Below are positions 8,942-17,004 of a DNA stretch of 64,000 bases, in pieces (position 1 is the stretch's first letter; the number at the start of each line of letters is the position of its first letter). The stretch lies in contig DAISIR010000006.1 in NCBI GenBank assembly GCA_036821905.1, positions 93,248 through 157,247 of the forward strand, written 5' to 3'. The DNA is from Brooklawnia sp937867175 (GTDB lineage Bacteria; Actinomycetota; Actinomycetes; Propionibacteriales; Propionibacteriaceae). The notes below the pieces were generated by a model. That model ran no database searches. It worked only from the letters and a program-made list of their open reading frames with translations, and was not told the origin of the DNA. A program made the translations under genes and the position numbers.

Positions 8942-9340
8942 ATGACTGACGAGCAGTACCCGCCCCCCAGTACCTGGGTCAGCCCATTCGACGCGAAACT
9001 GGGCCTCGAGATCAGTTCGGTTAGCGCCCAGCGCGTGATCGGACGCGTCCCGGTGGACGGCAACACTCAGCCCTTCGGGCTGTGGCATGGCGGGGCCTCT
9101 GCGGCCGTCATGGAGACTTTGGGATCACTCGGCGCGAATGCCCACGCGGGCCGCGGCCGACGGGCGGTCGGGGCCGAACTCAACGTCAGCCATCTGCGAA
9201 GCGTCACCCAGGGTTGGGTGCACGCACAGGCCACCGCCCTGCACTTGGGACGCACCAGTGCGGTCTACCAAATAGACCTGCGTGACGACGAGGGTCGGCT
9301 GCTCGCGTCCGGCCGACTGAGCTGCCGGCTGATCGGCTGA
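8942..9340 (+). CDS. PaaI-like hotdog-fold thioesterase
   Basis: The 132-residue product is a single hotdog domain of the PaaI/YbgC-like acyl-CoA thioesterase type. It contains FGLWHGGASAAVMETLGSLGA, matching the HGG motif and following helix used by this family for catalysis. It ends with the beta-strands that pack in the dimer (VGAELNVSHLRSV, VYQIDLRDDEGRLLASGRLSCRL). Such enzymes hydrolyse acyl-CoA, often aromatic or polyketide-type thioesters. The true substrate cannot be read here. It is divergent from polA and shares a palindromic intergenic site with it. Confidence 0.85.
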   Translation: MTDEQYPPPSTWVSPFDAKLGLEISSVSAQRVIGRVPVDGNTQPFGLWHGGASAAVMETLGSLGANAHAGRGRRAVGAELNVSHLRSVTQGWVHAQATALHLGRTSAVYQIDLRDDEGRLLASGRLSCRLIG

Positions 9341-9349
9341 GCGACGGCG

Positions 9350-9967
9350 TCAGGTCGTCTTGCGGCCGGCCTTGGCGTGGTCGATCACGCCTTCGGCGAC
9401 TTCACGCATCGACTTGCGCAGATCCATCGCGGTCTTCTGGATCCACCGGAAGGCCTCCGGCTCGGTCAGTCCCAGGCTCTCCTGCAGGATGCCCTTGGCC
9501 TGGTCGACGGTCTTCCGGGACGCCAGCCGCTCCTCGAGGTCTTCGATCTCGTCGTCCAGCGCCCGAATCTCGGCGTAGCGAGCCATCGCGATCTCGATGG
9601 CAGGAACCACGTCCGACGCGTCGAACGGTTTGACCACGTAGGCCATTGCGCCCGCTTGGCGGGCCTGCTCCACCAGATCGCGCTGGCTGAACGCGGTCAG
9701 CATGACCACCGGCGCAATCCGCTCGGAGGCGATGATCTCGGCCGCTGCGATGCCGTCCATCTTCGGCATCTTCACGTCCATGACCACTAGGTCGGGCTCC
9801 AGTTCACGGGCCATCTCGACGGCCGCCTCGCCGTCGCCGGCCTGACCGACGACCTCATAGCCCTCGTCATTGAGCAGCTCAACAAGGTCGAACCGAATCA
9901 GTGCCTCGTCCTCAGCGACGAGGACGCGCGGCGGCTGGCCTGCACCCGCCTTCGTGGTGTTACTCAC
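9350..9967 (-). CDS. pdtaR: ANTAR-domain response regulator (PdtaR type)
   Basis: The 205-residue product has an N-terminal receiver domain: VLVAEDEALIRFDL acidic pocket, phospho-acceptor Asp in LVVMDVKMPKMDG near residue 64, and Lys in YVVKPFDASD. A short coiled coil joins it to a C-terminal ANTAR RNA-binding domain (VDQAKGILQESLGLTEPEAFRWIQ). ANTAR proteins act as antiterminators by binding paired hairpins in nascent RNA. The partner kinase PdtaS is not in the window. The start is GTG with AAGGGAA upstream. In mycobacteria I recall pdtaR lying close to polA, matching this layout. Confidence 0.9.
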   Translation of the reverse strand: MSNTTKAGAGQPPRVLVAEDEALIRFDLVELLNDEGYEVVGQAGDGEAAVEMARELEPDLVVMDVKMPKMDGIAAAEIIASERIAPVVMLTAFSQRDLVEQARQAGAMAYVVKPFDASDVVPAIEIAMARYAEIRALDDEIEDLEERLASRKTVDQAKGILQESLGLTEPEAFRWIQKTAMDLRKSMREVAEGVIDHAKAGRKTT

Positions 9968-9986
9968 AACGTTTCCCTTATCCGCA

Positions 9987-10005
9987 CGTCCGGCGACACC
10001 GGACG
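9987..10005 (-). promoter_or_regulatory. GC-rich hairpin in the pdtaR leader
   Basis: CGTCCGG and CCGGACG pair perfectly around a 5-base loop. The hairpin lies 20 bases upstream of the pdtaR GTG and just outside its ribosome binding site. ANTAR proteins bind small hairpins, so this could be an autoregulatory site. However, a single pentaloop hairpin is not the described two-hexaloop target. Confidence 0.35.
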
Positions 10006-10152
10006 ACTGTCAGTAATCTGGTGAATCCGCGCGGAACCACCTCGGCAGGAGTTTACCTCACCCCGGCAGGGCCTTACCGCCTCATCTTTACTGCTAGACC
10101 GGGCGCGTGTGACGCCAACACGGCAGATGTGTCACAATGGTGCGGTTGTCAT

Positions 10153-10235
10153 GCCCGGGTGGCGGAATGGTATACGCGGACGGCTCAAACCCGTCTGGCC
10201 GCAAGGCTGTAGGGGTTCGACTCCCCTCCCGGGCA
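10153..10235 (+). tRNA. tRNA-Leu (anticodon CAA)
   Basis: The acceptor stem GCCCGGG pairs with CCCGGGC, followed by discriminator A. The anticodon stem GACGG/CCGTC encloses the loop CTCAAAC, giving anticodon CAA (reads UUG). A long variable arm (type II, as expected for Leu) and the T-arm AGGGG-TTCGACT-CCCCT are present. The 3' CCA is not fully encoded. The tRNA stands alone on the plus strand. Confidence 0.95.
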
Positions 10236-10478
10236 CCGGTCGCGGAGCGCCCGTTCAAGGTCGTCAAGCACTCATCCCTCGGGCTCATTTTCAGGTCTTT
10301 CGACCCAACGGCCTGATCGACCTGCGTAAGCTCTTGTCAGCATTGAAAGAAGTCGGCCGTGACAGGCCGCTTCGGGGCTGATCACCTTCGACTTCGACGG
10401 CGAATCCGAACCGTGCCAGCCACAGTGCGACCTCGACCCGCAGTGCAGCTCGACCGACCCAAGCAGGGACCCACCGCC

Positions 10479-10961
10479 ATGAGCGTTGCTGACCGAACTT
10501 CCGCAGCCGAGATGTGGCCCGAGCAACCGAGCCACATCGGCACCGAGCAGTCACGGCTGCTTTTCCGAGCTCCGGACGCGGAGGCGTCCCTGCCCTTGGA
10601 GGATGTGATCGAAATCGTCGACCTCGTCGAGACGCTGCGCTTGTCGTCCGGCGCAACAGAACTGGACGAACTGGCAGAACTGCTTGCCTTCGCAGACCGG
10701 ATCGACCTTCAACTCGTTCCCGGCGGGGCCTCCGACAAGGTGCTGCACATCAATGCGGCCGAGGAGTCGCTGTTGAACCTGCTGGTCGCCCAACCGCGGA
10801 TCCGAGCAGCGCAACCCCCGTCAGATATCTTCGCGTGCCCCGACTGCCGAACCCGGCTAACCGAACTGCTGCTTACCCGATGTCCGCACTGCAGACACGA
10901 CTTCCTGGCGGACGCCGGTGTCGAAGCGTTGTGGCGGCTGCCACCCGACCAGCCACACTGA
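10479..10961 (+). CDS. hypothetical protein with C-terminal zinc-ribbon-like CxxC pairs
   Basis: The 160-residue product is not recognised. The first 110 residues are acidic and helical in character, with VIEIVDLVETLRLSSG and LDELAELLAFADRIDLQLV. The C-terminal third carries CPDC and, 17 residues further, CPHC, followed by RHDFLADAG. This spacing fits a small four-cysteine zinc ribbon. The ATG has AGGGA about ten bases upstream. The gene is isolated between the tRNA and convergent pyk. Codon use is like its neighbours. A nucleic-acid or protein interaction role is possible, but nothing supports a specific function. Confidence 0.65.
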   Translation: MSVADRTSAAEMWPEQPSHIGTEQSRLLFRAPDAEASLPLEDVIEIVDLVETLRLSSGATELDELAELLAFADRIDLQLVPGGASDKVLHINAAEESLLNLLVAQPRIRAAQPPSDIFACPDCRTRLTELLLTRCPHCRHDFLADAGVEALWRLPPDQPH

Positions 10962-11159
10962 CGCGTCCACCACTGCGCGCCACACCGACTTGATTACGCT
11001 CGAGTCATGCCGGGCCCAATGGCCGGACGAGCCCGAGGTGCTCGAACGGGTGGCCACCCGACCGGGGGCGGTTGAGACCCGAAATCTTCGTGGCGTACCG
11101 AGCTGCGCATGATCCCAAGGGCAACTGAGGCGTACCGGCCGTTCAGCGATCGAGATCGG

Positions 11160-11198
11160 GGCGTCCGAGCCGGGCGACACTGCCGCGACCCGGACGCC
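11160..11198 (-). terminator. hairpin downstream of pyk
   Basis: GGCGTCCG and CGGACGCC form a perfect 8-base stem, with further inner pairing (CCGGG/CCCGG). It lies 12 bases past the pyk stop. No U run follows, which is common for GC-rich actinobacterial terminators, so confidence is moderate. Confidence 0.5.
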
Positions 11199-11209
11199 GG
11201 TCCCCCAAG

Positions 11210-12658
11210 TCACTCCACTTCGGCAGCGGCCTGTTCTTCGGTCCAATCGTGTGCCTGGATGCGATGCACTCGCAGCAAGTTCGTCTTGCCCGCGAGACCC
11301 ATCGGGGAGCCGGCCACAATGACAACTCGCTCGCCGACCTTTACCAAGCCGCGTTCCAGCAGGATCTGGTTCGCCGCGGTCACCATGTCTTCGTGCCGGA
11401 CATATGACGGCGTGATGTACACCTGGGCGCCCCAGCACAGCGTCAGCCAGTGAGCCGTCTTTGCGTCGGGCGTGAGGACCACCAGCGGAGTCTCGCTGCG
11501 CAACCGGGACATGCGCCGCGCGGTGTCTCCGGACACGGTGAACGCAACCATGAGGCTCGCATCGAGTTGGTCGGCAGCCTGGGCAGCGGCCATCGCGATG
11601 ACCCCGCCCGTGGTGTGCGGATCCCACTTGATCCTGCTGATCTCCTTGATGCCCTTCTCTTCCGTCTTCTCGACGATCCTGGACATCGTCTGAACGGCCT
11701 CGACCGGATAGGCGCCCACGGAGGTTTCGCCGGACAACATGACCGCGTCCGCGCCGTCGAGGATCGCGTTGGCCACATCAGAGGTTTCGGCACGCGTTGG
11801 CCGGGGGGCGCTGATCATGGACTCGAGCATCTGGGTGGCGACGATCACCGGCTTGGCCCATTTGCGGGCCCGCCTGATGATTCTCTTCTGCACCAGCGGC
11901 ACGTCCTCCAGTGGCAACTCCACACCGAGGTCACCGCGAGCGACCATGAAACCGTCGAACGCGTCAATGATCTCATCGAGGTTCTTGACGGCCTGCGGCT
12001 TCTCGATCTTGGCGATCACGGGCAGCTTGACGCCCTCCTCAGCCATGATCTCGTGCACACGGGTGATGTCGTCGGCGCTGCGCACGAACGACAGCGCGAT
12101 CATGTCGAAGTTGTTGCGCAGTGCCCAGCGCAGGTCGCCCTCGTCCTTCTCACTGAGCGCAGGCACATTGACCGCCACACCGGGCAGGTTGATGCCCTTG
12201 TGATTGCTAACCGGCCCGGCCACGGTGACTCGGGTGACGACGTCGGTGTCGGTCACCTCGACCGCCTCCAGCCCGATGCGTCCATCATCAATGAGGATGG
12301 TGTCTCCGGGCTTGACGTCAGCAGGCAGCCCCTTGAAGGTGGTCGACGCGCGGTGCTCATCTCCGTCCACGTCGTCAGTGGTGATGGTGAAGGTCTGGCC
12401 GAAGGCGAGATCAACCTTGCCTTCAGCGAAGTTACCCAGCCGGATCTTGGGGCCTTGAAGGTCGGCCAGCAGCCCGATCGTCTTGCCCATCGCGGCGGAG
12501 GCTGCGCGGGTCTCGTCCAGCCGCTTCTTGTGCTCGGAATGGTCGCCATGACTCATGTTGAATCTTGCGACATCAAGCCCCGCACGGATTAGTTCTTCCA
12601 TTCGCTCCTGGGTCGAGGTGGCCGGCCCGAGAGTGCACACAATTTTCGCTCTACGCAC
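11210..12658 (-). CDS. pyk: pyruvate kinase
   Basis: Pyruvate kinase transfers phosphate from phosphoenolpyruvate to ADP in the last step of glycolysis. The 482-residue product opens with MRRAKIVCTLGPATS (GTG start). It contains LADLQGPKIRLG, the active-site signature region VIAKIEKPQAVKNLDEI with the catalytic Lys near residue 220, and VARGDLGVELPLEDVPLVQK. The C-terminal domain contains VVLTPDAKTAHWLTLCWG. The length is typical of the bacterial tetrameric enzyme. It probably forms an operon with nothing upstream except possibly the pseudouridine synthase gene, whose stop is 27 bases before the pyk start. Confidence 0.96.
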   Translation of the reverse strand: MRRAKIVCTLGPATSTQERMEELIRAGLDVARFNMSHGDHSEHKKRLDETRAASAAMGKTIGLLADLQGPKIRLGNFAEGKVDLAFGQTFTITTDDVDGDEHRASTTFKGLPADVKPGDTILIDDGRIGLEAVEVTDTDVVTRVTVAGPVSNHKGINLPGVAVNVPALSEKDEGDLRWALRNNFDMIALSFVRSADDITRVHEIMAEEGVKLPVIAKIEKPQAVKNLDEIIDAFDGFMVARGDLGVELPLEDVPLVQKRIIRRARKWAKPVIVATQMLESMISAPRPTRAETSDVANAILDGADAVMLSGETSVGAYPVEAVQTMSRIVEKTEEKGIKEISRIKWDPHTTGGVIAMAAAQAADQLDASLMVAFTVSGDTARRMSRLRSETPLVVLTPDAKTAHWLTLCWGAQVYITPSYVRHEDMVTAANQILLERGLVKVGERVVIVAGSPMGLAGKTNLLRVHRIQAHDWTEEQAAAEVE

Positions 12659-12685
12659 GCCCCTACCCTAGCGGAACGAGGGGGG

Positions 12686-13615
12686 TCATGCCCATGGCTC
12701 CGAGGTCAGTATGTCCAATGCCGCCTTCAGGTCATTCGCCGGCTCCGACTCGAAACTCACATACTCCCCGGTGCCCGGGTGGACGAATCCGAGTCGCACG
12801 GCGTGCAGCCACTGCCGTCCCAGACCCAACCGATCGGCCAACGTCGGGTCGGCGCCATAGCGGAGATCGCCGACGCAAGGATGCCCGATGGCCGCCAAGT
12901 GCACCCTTATCTGGTGGGTTCGACCCGTCTCAAGATGCACCTCGAGCAGCGCGGCAGCGCGAAGCACTTCGATGGCCCGGTAGTGGGTGACCGAGCGCCG
13001 CCCGCCATTGACCACCGCGAACTTCCACTCATGGCCGGGATGGCGGCCGATCGGGGCATCAATGGTGCCCTCGAGTGGGTCAGGGCGACCCTGGCACAGC
13101 GCCCAATAGGTCTTGTCGACCCGACGGTCCCGGAAGGCCTGCTTCAGCACGCTGTACGCATGCTCGCTCTTCGCCACCACCATGAGCCCCGAGGTACCCA
13201 CATCGAGACGCTGCACGATTCCCTGTCGTTCAGCAGCCCCCGAGGTGGCCACCTGTACCCCGGCGGCAGCCAGGTGCGAGACCACATCGGGGCCGTCCCA
13301 GCCCAGCGAGGGATGGGCCGCAACACCGGCCGGCTTGTCCACAACCACCAGATCGGCATCTTCGTGAACGATGCGCAGCCCGTCCGCCAGCTCGGGCTGG
13401 ACGTGCGGCCGGCGGACCGGCTCGCTGATGTCGACCTCGAGTAGATCTCCCGCGCTCACCTTGGTGGACGCCCGCGCCACCGGACGACCCGACAGCTGTA
13501 CCCCACCCTCGCCGATGAGGTCGGCGATGCGAGACCGGGTGAGACCGGTCATCCGGGCCGCGGCCACATCGACCCGCTCACCATGCAGACCGTCCGGCAC
13601 GAACAGTAGGGTCAT
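12686..13615 (-). CDS. RluA/RluD family 23S rRNA pseudouridine synthase
   Basis: The 309-residue product has an N-terminal S4 RNA-binding domain (ERVDVAAARMTGLTRSRIADLI, residues 12-60) and a pseudouridine synthase domain. The catalytic Asp lies in QRLDVGTSGLMVVAKS, near residue 145. The downstream GRTHQIRVHLAAIGHPCVGD motif is diagnostic for the RluA family. S4 plus this domain order matches RluD, which modifies helix 69 of 23S rRNA, but paralogues exist, so no symbol is given. The ATG overlaps the end of lspA by four bases, so the two are coupled; lspA-rluD pairs are widespread. Confidence 0.92.
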   Translation of the reverse strand: MTLLFVPDGLHGERVDVAAARMTGLTRSRIADLIGEGGVQLSGRPVARASTKVSAGDLLEVDISEPVRRPHVQPELADGLRIVHEDADLVVVDKPAGVAAHPSLGWDGPDVVSHLAAAGVQVATSGAAERQGIVQRLDVGTSGLMVVAKSEHAYSVLKQAFRDRRVDKTYWALCQGRPDPLEGTIDAPIGRHPGHEWKFAVVNGGRRSVTHYRAIEVLRAAALLEVHLETGRTHQIRVHLAAIGHPCVGDLRYGADPTLADRLGLGRQWLHAVRLGFVHPGTGEYVSFESEPANDLKAALDILTSEPWA

Positions 13616-14115
13616 CGACCCCGCTCCGACCGAATGGACCAAATGACCAGCAGGATCGCCGCGCCCGTTATGCACATGTCGGCGACGTTGAAGATCGCGA
13701 AACCTCGAACCGCGATGAAGTCGACCACGTGGCCTTGGAAAGGTCCGGGATCGCGCAGCAGCCGGTCGGTCAAGTTACCGGCGACACCGGCGATCAGCCA
13801 GCCGGTGGCCACCGCCAACAGCCAATCGTTGATCCGAGGGGCCACCACGGTGACCAGGACGACCACGACGACGAGCGCGAGCGCGGCCAACGCAACGGTG
13901 AATTGGGTTCCCATACTGAACGCTGCACCCGGGTTGTAGTGCAGCGACCAGTACAGCAGGTCAGGCACCACGGGTATCGGTTCGCCGACCACCAGTCGCG
14001 TCGCAGCCAAATGCTTGGTGACCTGGTCGGCCACGTAGAGCACCGCCACCAGCCCGCCCATCAAAATCCGCTTGGGCAGCCGTGACGGGCTGATGCTGGT
14101 GGCGCCGGAAACCAC
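13612..14115 (-). CDS. lspA: lipoprotein signal peptidase
   Basis: LspA is an aspartic membrane protease that removes signal peptides from prolipoproteins after diacylglyceryl attachment. The product has four membrane segments, starting with RILMGGLVAVLYVADQ. It has the signature AGVAGNLTDRL and the second catalytic Asp in FAIFNVADMCI. The start is uncertain. GTG at 14115 gives 167 residues and no overlap with the upstream gene. GTG at 14172 would add 19 residues and overlap the traR-like gene by 37 bases. Neither has a clear ribosome binding site. Downstream it overlaps the pseudouridine synthase gene by four bases. Confidence 0.92.
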   Translation of the reverse strand: MVSGATSISPSRLPKRILMGGLVAVLYVADQVTKHLAATRLVVGEPIPVVPDLLYWSLHYNPGAAFSMGTQFTVALAALALVVVVVLVTVVAPRINDWLLAVATGWLIAGVAGNLTDRLLRDPGPFQGHVVDFIAVRGFAIFNVADMCITGAAILLVIWSIRSERGR

Positions 14116-14135
14116 CCGAGGCGGCGCGGGCGCGG

Positions 14136-14558
14136 TTATCGGCGCTCCTGACGCTGCTTGCACGAAACACACATGGTGGCCCGCGGGAAGGCCGCCAGCC
14201 GAAGCTTGCCGATCGGTCTGCCACAGTTTTCGCAGAAGCCGTAGGTGCCATCGTCGAGCATACGCAGCGCCTGCTGAATCTGCTCCAGCAGCCGTTTCTG
14301 GTTGTTCAGGAGGGAGAGTTCCTGATCGCGCTCGAAATTGGACGAACCGACATCTGCGGGGTCGCGTCCAGCACCGACGCTCCCCTCGTTCATCAGCTCG
14401 GCGAGCTCCGCGTCAGCATGCGCAACCGCCACCCGCAGCCGCTCGCGTTCCGACTCCAGTTCGTCACGTACTTCGGCGACCTCATCGGCTGTCCACGGAT
14501 CTTCACCTTCAAGAACGGGCAGTATGGGGACTGCGCCGCTTCGCGTCTTGCTGACCAT
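14136..14558 (-). CDS. TraR/DksA family zinc-finger protein
   Basis: The 140-residue product has a long N-terminal helical region (DELESERERLRVAVAHADAELAEL and LNNQKRLLEQIQQAL). This resembles the coiled coil that DksA inserts in the RNA polymerase secondary channel. The C-terminus carries a C4 zinc finger (CENCGRPIG, 17 residues, CVSC). The DGTYGFCENCGRPI stretch is the DksA/TraR family signature. In actinobacteria such proteins are poorly characterised and often sit near lspA and divIVA, as here. The ATG has GGGAGAG upstream. Confidence 0.88.
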   Translation of the reverse strand: MVSKTRSGAVPILPVLEGEDPWTADEVAEVRDELESERERLRVAVAHADAELAELMNEGSVGAGRDPADVGSSNFERDQELSLLNNQKRLLEQIQQALRMLDDGTYGFCENCGRPIGKLRLAAFPRATMCVSCKQRQERR

Positions 14559-14650
14559 TCGTCTCTCCCTAATATGCGTTGCGGGAAGTGTACACCGAGC
14601 CCACGACCGCGACACTCGACCCGATTAGCGGTAATACTGTCGGCGAACAT

Positions 14651-14684
14651 GAAGCGTCCCCACACCGAAGTGCGGGGACGCTTC
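14651..14684 (-). terminator. terminator downstream of divIVA
   Basis: GAAGCGTCCCC pairs with GGGGACGCTTC (11 bases), and the centre adds CAC-TTCG-GTG with a stable TTCG tetraloop on the minus strand. It starts 12 bases beyond the divIVA stop and closes the dcw cluster transcript. Confidence 0.75.
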
Positions 14685-14696
14685 AGAGAACTTTGA

Positions 14697-15941
14697 TCAG
14701 TTCAGCTCTTGGCGGCTCTCGTCGACTAGCGCGTCGAGTCGCGGAGTCGCGACCTGCGGCCGACCCAGACCGTACATGGCATCAACGTCGGGACGCCGAT
14801 TCGGGTTGATCTCCGCTTGCCCGAGCTGGTCGATCTGCGACTGCAGGAAGCCGTTGAAGGTGCGGCGGTAATTCTCCTCATAGTCACGCAGCTGGTTGAC
14901 ACGGTCGACCAACGCATCGCGGTCGGACTCGAGGCCGACGAACAGTTCAGCACGGCGCTCGCGTACCTCGGAGTCCAGTCGCTCGGCCCTTCCGCGGGCC
15001 TCGCTGAGCATCCGTTCGCTGTTCTGCCTGGTCTCGTTCTCGAGCTGCTCGGCGCGGCTCCGGGTCTCGTTCTCAAGCTGTTCGGCTTGGCGCCGGGTCT
15101 CGTTCTCAAGCTGCTCGGCGCGGCTCTTCGACTCGTGGTCGAGTTGCTCGGCTCGAGCTCGGGCCTCGGCGGTGACCCGCTCCGCTTGGCCGGTCGCCTC
15201 GTCGACCCGACGCTGGGACTCCCGTTCGGCATCGCGTAGCAGTGTCTCGGCCTGCTCGGACGCAAGTTCAACCAGCCGAACGACAACGGGGCTGGCCTCT
15301 GCGCTGGTGGTGACCCGGATGTTGCGCACATCGTCGGTGACCACACCCATGTGGGCAGTGGTCTCTGCCGCGCTGGGCCCCGACTGCGTCCACTGCGCCT
15401 GCTCGGCGGTGGCTCGGGCCTGCTCTGCCGCAGCCAGCTGCTGTTGGGTCTGATTCAGCTGCCCGCGCACCTCGTCGATCTGACGGTGCAAGCTCTCGTT
15501 CTCGGCCTGCAGCTGCTCGCCGCCGGTCTTGGACAGGTCGCTGCTGGCGCGGAGCTCGTCAAGCTGGCCACGCAGCTGCTGTGCCTCGCCAATCAAGCGC
15601 TCGTTGTCTTCACGCAGCTGACCGTTCGCGGTCTCCTGCTGCGAGTGCGCCACACGCAGACTGTTCAGCTCTTCGCTCAGCCGGGCGGTCTCGGCACGGG
15701 CGCTGGCAAGTTCGGCATTGGCGGCGTCCAGTTCGGCGCCCACCGAATCGTTCGAATCGCTCGAATCTGTGCGCTCGCCCGCCTTGGCGCGGGACTGCTC
15801 CAGCTCTTCAAGCAGCTGGGCGTAGCTGATCTCCAGCTTGTCCATGAAATTGTCGACAGAGCTGGCCCGGTAGCCGTCCTCGTTGGGCTTTCGCGCCATC
15901 GGAAAACGGATATTGCGGACCTCATCGAGGGACAGAGTCAT
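14697..15941 (-). CDS. divIVA: DivIVA/Wag31-type polar growth protein
   Basis: The 414-residue product starts with the DivIVA membrane-binding domain (MTLSLDEVRNIRFPMARK, then GYRASSVDNFMDKLEISY). The rest is coiled coil. Between about residues 240 and 310 lies a heptad-like array of repeats of the form RAEQLENETR. Actinobacterial DivIVA marks poles and septa and organises peptidoglycan synthesis. The position at the 3' end of the dcw cluster after yggT is standard. The repeated REQLEN-type units are encoded by near-identical DNA, so the number of repeats may vary between strains. A terminator follows. Confidence 0.95.
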   Translation of the reverse strand: MTLSLDEVRNIRFPMARKPNEDGYRASSVDNFMDKLEISYAQLLEELEQSRAKAGERTDSSDSNDSVGAELDAANAELASARAETARLSEELNSLRVAHSQQETANGQLREDNERLIGEAQQLRGQLDELRASSDLSKTGGEQLQAENESLHRQIDEVRGQLNQTQQQLAAAEQARATAEQAQWTQSGPSAAETTAHMGVVTDDVRNIRVTTSAEASPVVVRLVELASEQAETLLRDAERESQRRVDEATGQAERVTAEARARAEQLDHESKSRAEQLENETRRQAEQLENETRSRAEQLENETRQNSERMLSEARGRAERLDSEVRERRAELFVGLESDRDALVDRVNQLRDYEENYRRTFNGFLQSQIDQLGQAEINPNRRPDVDAMYGLGRPQVATPRLDALVDESRQELN

Positions 15942-16098
15942 CTCTCACTCCACATCAGCAGGCTCATCCGGTGCATCGGTCGCGTTGACCGAACCTGTTG
16001 GACGTGCGCGGCGCGTCCGTCCAACCCGTTCAGGCTACTCCAATTGACCACCAGGGACGATTTCCACGCGCACAAATCCCCCGGCTTGGGTCGAAAAA

Positions 16099-16389
16099 TC
16101 ACCAGAAAACCGCGATGACCACGCGCTGGAGCACCACGATCAAGATCAAGACCGCCATGAAGGCGAGGTCGAGACTTACACCACCCAGATTGAGCGGAGG
16201 TATCAACTTCCGCAACGCCTTGATGGGCGGATCGGTGAGGGTGTAGACGATCTCAAAAACCGAGGCCACCAGACCCCTCGGGCGCCACTGCGGAGCGAAC
16301 ATCGGCACCCAACTGATGACCATGCGAGCCAAGAGTATCCACGTGTAGAACTGCAGCGCCCAGAACAGTATCGATCCGACAGTCTGCAT
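16099..16389 (-). CDS. yggT: YggT family membrane protein
   Basis: The 96-residue product has two hydrophobic stretches (SILFWALQFYTWILLARMVI and LAFMAVLILIVVLQRVVI). They flank the family motif around VYTLTDPPIKALRKLIPP. YggT proteins are small membrane proteins in division clusters whose biochemical role is not established. The ATG at 16389 is preceded by GAGGG and follows the sepF stop by eight bases. A TTG four codons upstream is a possible longer start. Confidence 0.9.
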   Translation of the reverse strand: MQTVGSILFWALQFYTWILLARMVISWVPMFAPQWRPRGLVASVFEIVYTLTDPPIKALRKLIPPLNLGGVSLDLAFMAVLILIVVLQRVVIAVFW

Positions 16390-16397
16390 TCGCGCCC

Positions 16398-16904
16398 TCA
16401 ACTCTGGTTGTAGAAACCGCCCTTAATTCGTTCCTTGTCTTCGGCGGTCACTTTGACGTTGTTGGGTGACAGCAGGAAGACCTTGCTCGTCACCCTCTCA
16501 ATGGTGCCACGCAAGCCAAAGATCAGGCCAGCCGCGAAGTCGACCAGACGCTTGGCATCCGTATCGGCCATGTCAGACAGATTCATGATCACCGGGACAC
16601 CGTCACGGAAGTGCTCCCCGATGGTGCGAGCCTCGTTGTAAGTGCGCGGGTGCACGGTGATGATCCTGCTCAGGTCTGCCCCGAGCGGCTCGGGCTCGCG
16701 GACGGCGACCCGCTCTTCGGTTCGGGCGCGCTCCTGGTGGTCGCCCTGCTTACGGTTGATGGGTGTCACGACCGATTCCCCCTGACGCGTATCGGGCCGG
16801 TAGATGGGTTCGCTGAACTGCTCGACGTCGTCGCCGTACCTGTCGTCGTCCTCGTCGCTGATAAGCCCGATCCAAGCAGCGGCCCTACGGATCATCTGCG
16901 CCAT
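16398..16904 (-). CDS. sepF: cell division protein SepF
   Basis: SepF binds the C-terminal tail of FtsZ and tethers the Z ring to the membrane. This matters in actinobacteria because they lack FtsA. The 168-residue product has a short N-terminal membrane-targeting helix (MAQMIRRAAAWIGLI), then a variable acidic linker. The DUF552 domain from about residue 78 to 160 follows, including VIMNLSDMADTDAKRLVDFAAGLIFGL. The start was placed at the ATG at 16904, with GGAAGGG seven bases upstream. An adjacent ATG one codon earlier is equally in frame. Confidence 0.94.
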   Translation of the reverse strand: MAQMIRRAAAWIGLISDEDDDRYGDDVEQFSEPIYRPDTRQGESVVTPINRKQGDHQERARTEERVAVREPEPLGADLSRIITVHPRTYNEARTIGEHFRDGVPVIMNLSDMADTDAKRLVDFAAGLIFGLRGTIERVTSKVFLLSPNNVKVTAEDKERIKGGFYNQS

Positions 16905-17004
16905 CATGAACCCTTCCAAGTTCGCAAACCCCAACCGGGTCGAGCCTACCTCCGAATGCGCGGTGAGCCGCGAAGACGGGCCGCGACACGCCTCGACTGA
17001 AGTG

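Noticed and set aside
14116..14172. Longer lspA start at GTG 14172
   Set aside because: It would overlap the traR-like gene by 37 bases, has no ribosome binding site and adds residues without membrane character. It cannot be fully excluded.
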